This document shows, piece after piece, positions 34,156 to 34,674 of a DNA stretch of 34,674 nucleotides. The stretch covers positions 1 to 34,674 of the forward strand of contig CALLCO010000078.1 of assembly GCA_937998695.1 (NCBI GenBank), given 5' to 3'. A model generated the notes under the pieces. The model ran no database searches, had not been told where the DNA came from, and saw nothing but the letters and a program-made list of their open reading frames with translations. The stretch comes from Candidatus Ozemibacteraceae bacterium. GTDB lineage: Bacteria > Muiribacteriota > Ozemobacteria > Ozemobacterales > Ozemobacteraceae. The translations under genes and the position numbers were made by a program. Within the stretch, counting starts at the first letter, position 1, and every line of letters begins with the position of its first letter.

Positions 34156-34674
34156 TCACCGGCACGGGGGACATTGGCTCGCCGGGGGAACCGCCGGCGC
34201 GGCGGGTTCATGAGACGGCGATGAGGGGGGCGCCGAGTCCCCTGCTAGGGCCGAGTCGTCTTCTGCCGCTTGAACGATGATGCCCTTCCAGAACTCAAGG
34301 TCATACTTCCACCAAGCATGACACCCCGTGGGGATGGTTCGGTTGTGCAGTTCGAAATATTTCCGGGGTTCTCGTTCGAGGGCGAAGCGGGAAGCAACCA
34401 TTTGGTTGGGAAGACGAAAGGTGGATGAGACGGTGCCGGCAAATCCGTAGAAAAGGTCTTCGCTGCTGTTAGATCGGAGCCAGTACTCACGCATGTCTCC
34501 CAGTTCGGTCAGGACTGCTCGGGTGCCGGCGATCGCGCGTAGGCTGAAGCCGCCATTGCCCACGTAGGTTTTAACCGGAATTCCCCCATGGCCGGCGAAG
34601 CGGCCGAAATCGAGGCGAACTTCCAGACCGCCGGGCCATGGTGCCCCGAGGAAATCATACCCGGCGCGCATCCA
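34156..34674 (-). CDS. DUF5672-family protein (partial, N-terminus outside window)
   Basis: About 172 C-terminal residues are visible; the frame runs off the right edge, so the beginning is missing. YDFLGAPWP and VGNGGFSLR are the signatures I associate with DUF5672, a family found in glycan-synthesis clusters and possibly glycosyltransferase-like; SEDLFYGF and the FALEREP segment also fit. The last ~35 residues are a Ser/Pro/Ala-rich low-complexity tail that looks unlike the family, perhaps a result of the nearby ISL3 fragment joining. Same strand as the methyltransferase operon, from which it is separated by the transposase remnant. Confidence 0.75.
   Translation of the reverse strand, partial: WMRAGYDFLGAPWPGGLEVRLDFGRFAGHGGIPVKTYVGNGGFSLRAIAGTRAVLTELGDMREYWLRSNSSEDLFYGFAGTVSSTFRLPNQMVASRFALEREPRKYFELHNRTIPTGCHAWWKYDLEFWKGIIVQAAEDDSALAGDSAPPSSPSHEPAAPAVPPASQCPPCR

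Overview
This is a high-GC bacterial window. The many predicted signal peptides, a CsgG/FlgT-like exported protein and a near-consensus sigma-28 (flagellar) promoter suggest a motile, probably diderm bacterium. A ferredoxin and a 2-hydroxyacyl-CoA dehydratase activase coupled to histidine-degradation genes suggest anaerobic amino-acid fermentation. I cannot fix the phylum from this sequence. I see no rRNA, tRNA, CRISPR array or intact insertion sequence.

Left part (1-8170): a structured non-coding stretch with two strong adjacent hairpins (145-202), then a tightly coupled operon on the + strand: ferredoxin, dehydratase activase, hutH, hutU, glutamate formimidoyltransferase (ftcD-type) and hutI. 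These convert histidine to glutamate. The first two genes hint that the glutamate is then fermented by the hydroxyglutarate route, with the dehydratase itself encoded elsewhere. A DAHP synthase gene follows behind its own promoter.

Middle part (8170-27438): mostly envelope and unknown-function genes interleaved with housekeeping enzymes. There is a secreted protein behind a structured leader, a DEAD-box RNA helicase (- strand), an MFS/spermidine-synthase-like fusion (- strand), a secreted protein with an Asp/Ala repeat tail, a methionine gamma-lyase-type enzyme and a secreted protein on the - strand. That last gene is divergent from a cytoplasmic beta-propeller plus GNAT acetyltransferase pair. 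A CsgG/FlgT-like protein with an 11-G tract in its N-terminal coding region follows, then a DUF3089 hydrolase, a glycine-zipper protein and an exported phospholipase-D-superfamily protein.

Right part (27439-34674): the most unusual region. A sigma-28-type promoter (15 of 16 consensus bases) lies upstream of a 459-residue protein built almost wholly of about 56 Thr/Ser-rich octapeptides, with a 17-octapeptide higher-order repeat. Directly downstream is a GT41 (O-GlcNAc-transferase/SPINDLY-like) glycosyltransferase with TPRs. Converging on it are two methyltransferases and an uncharacterised protein, then a decayed ISL3 transposase and the end of a DUF5672 gene. My working hypothesis is a flagellum- or motility-co-regulated glycosylation locus in which the Thr/Ser-rich solenoid is the glycosylated substrate.
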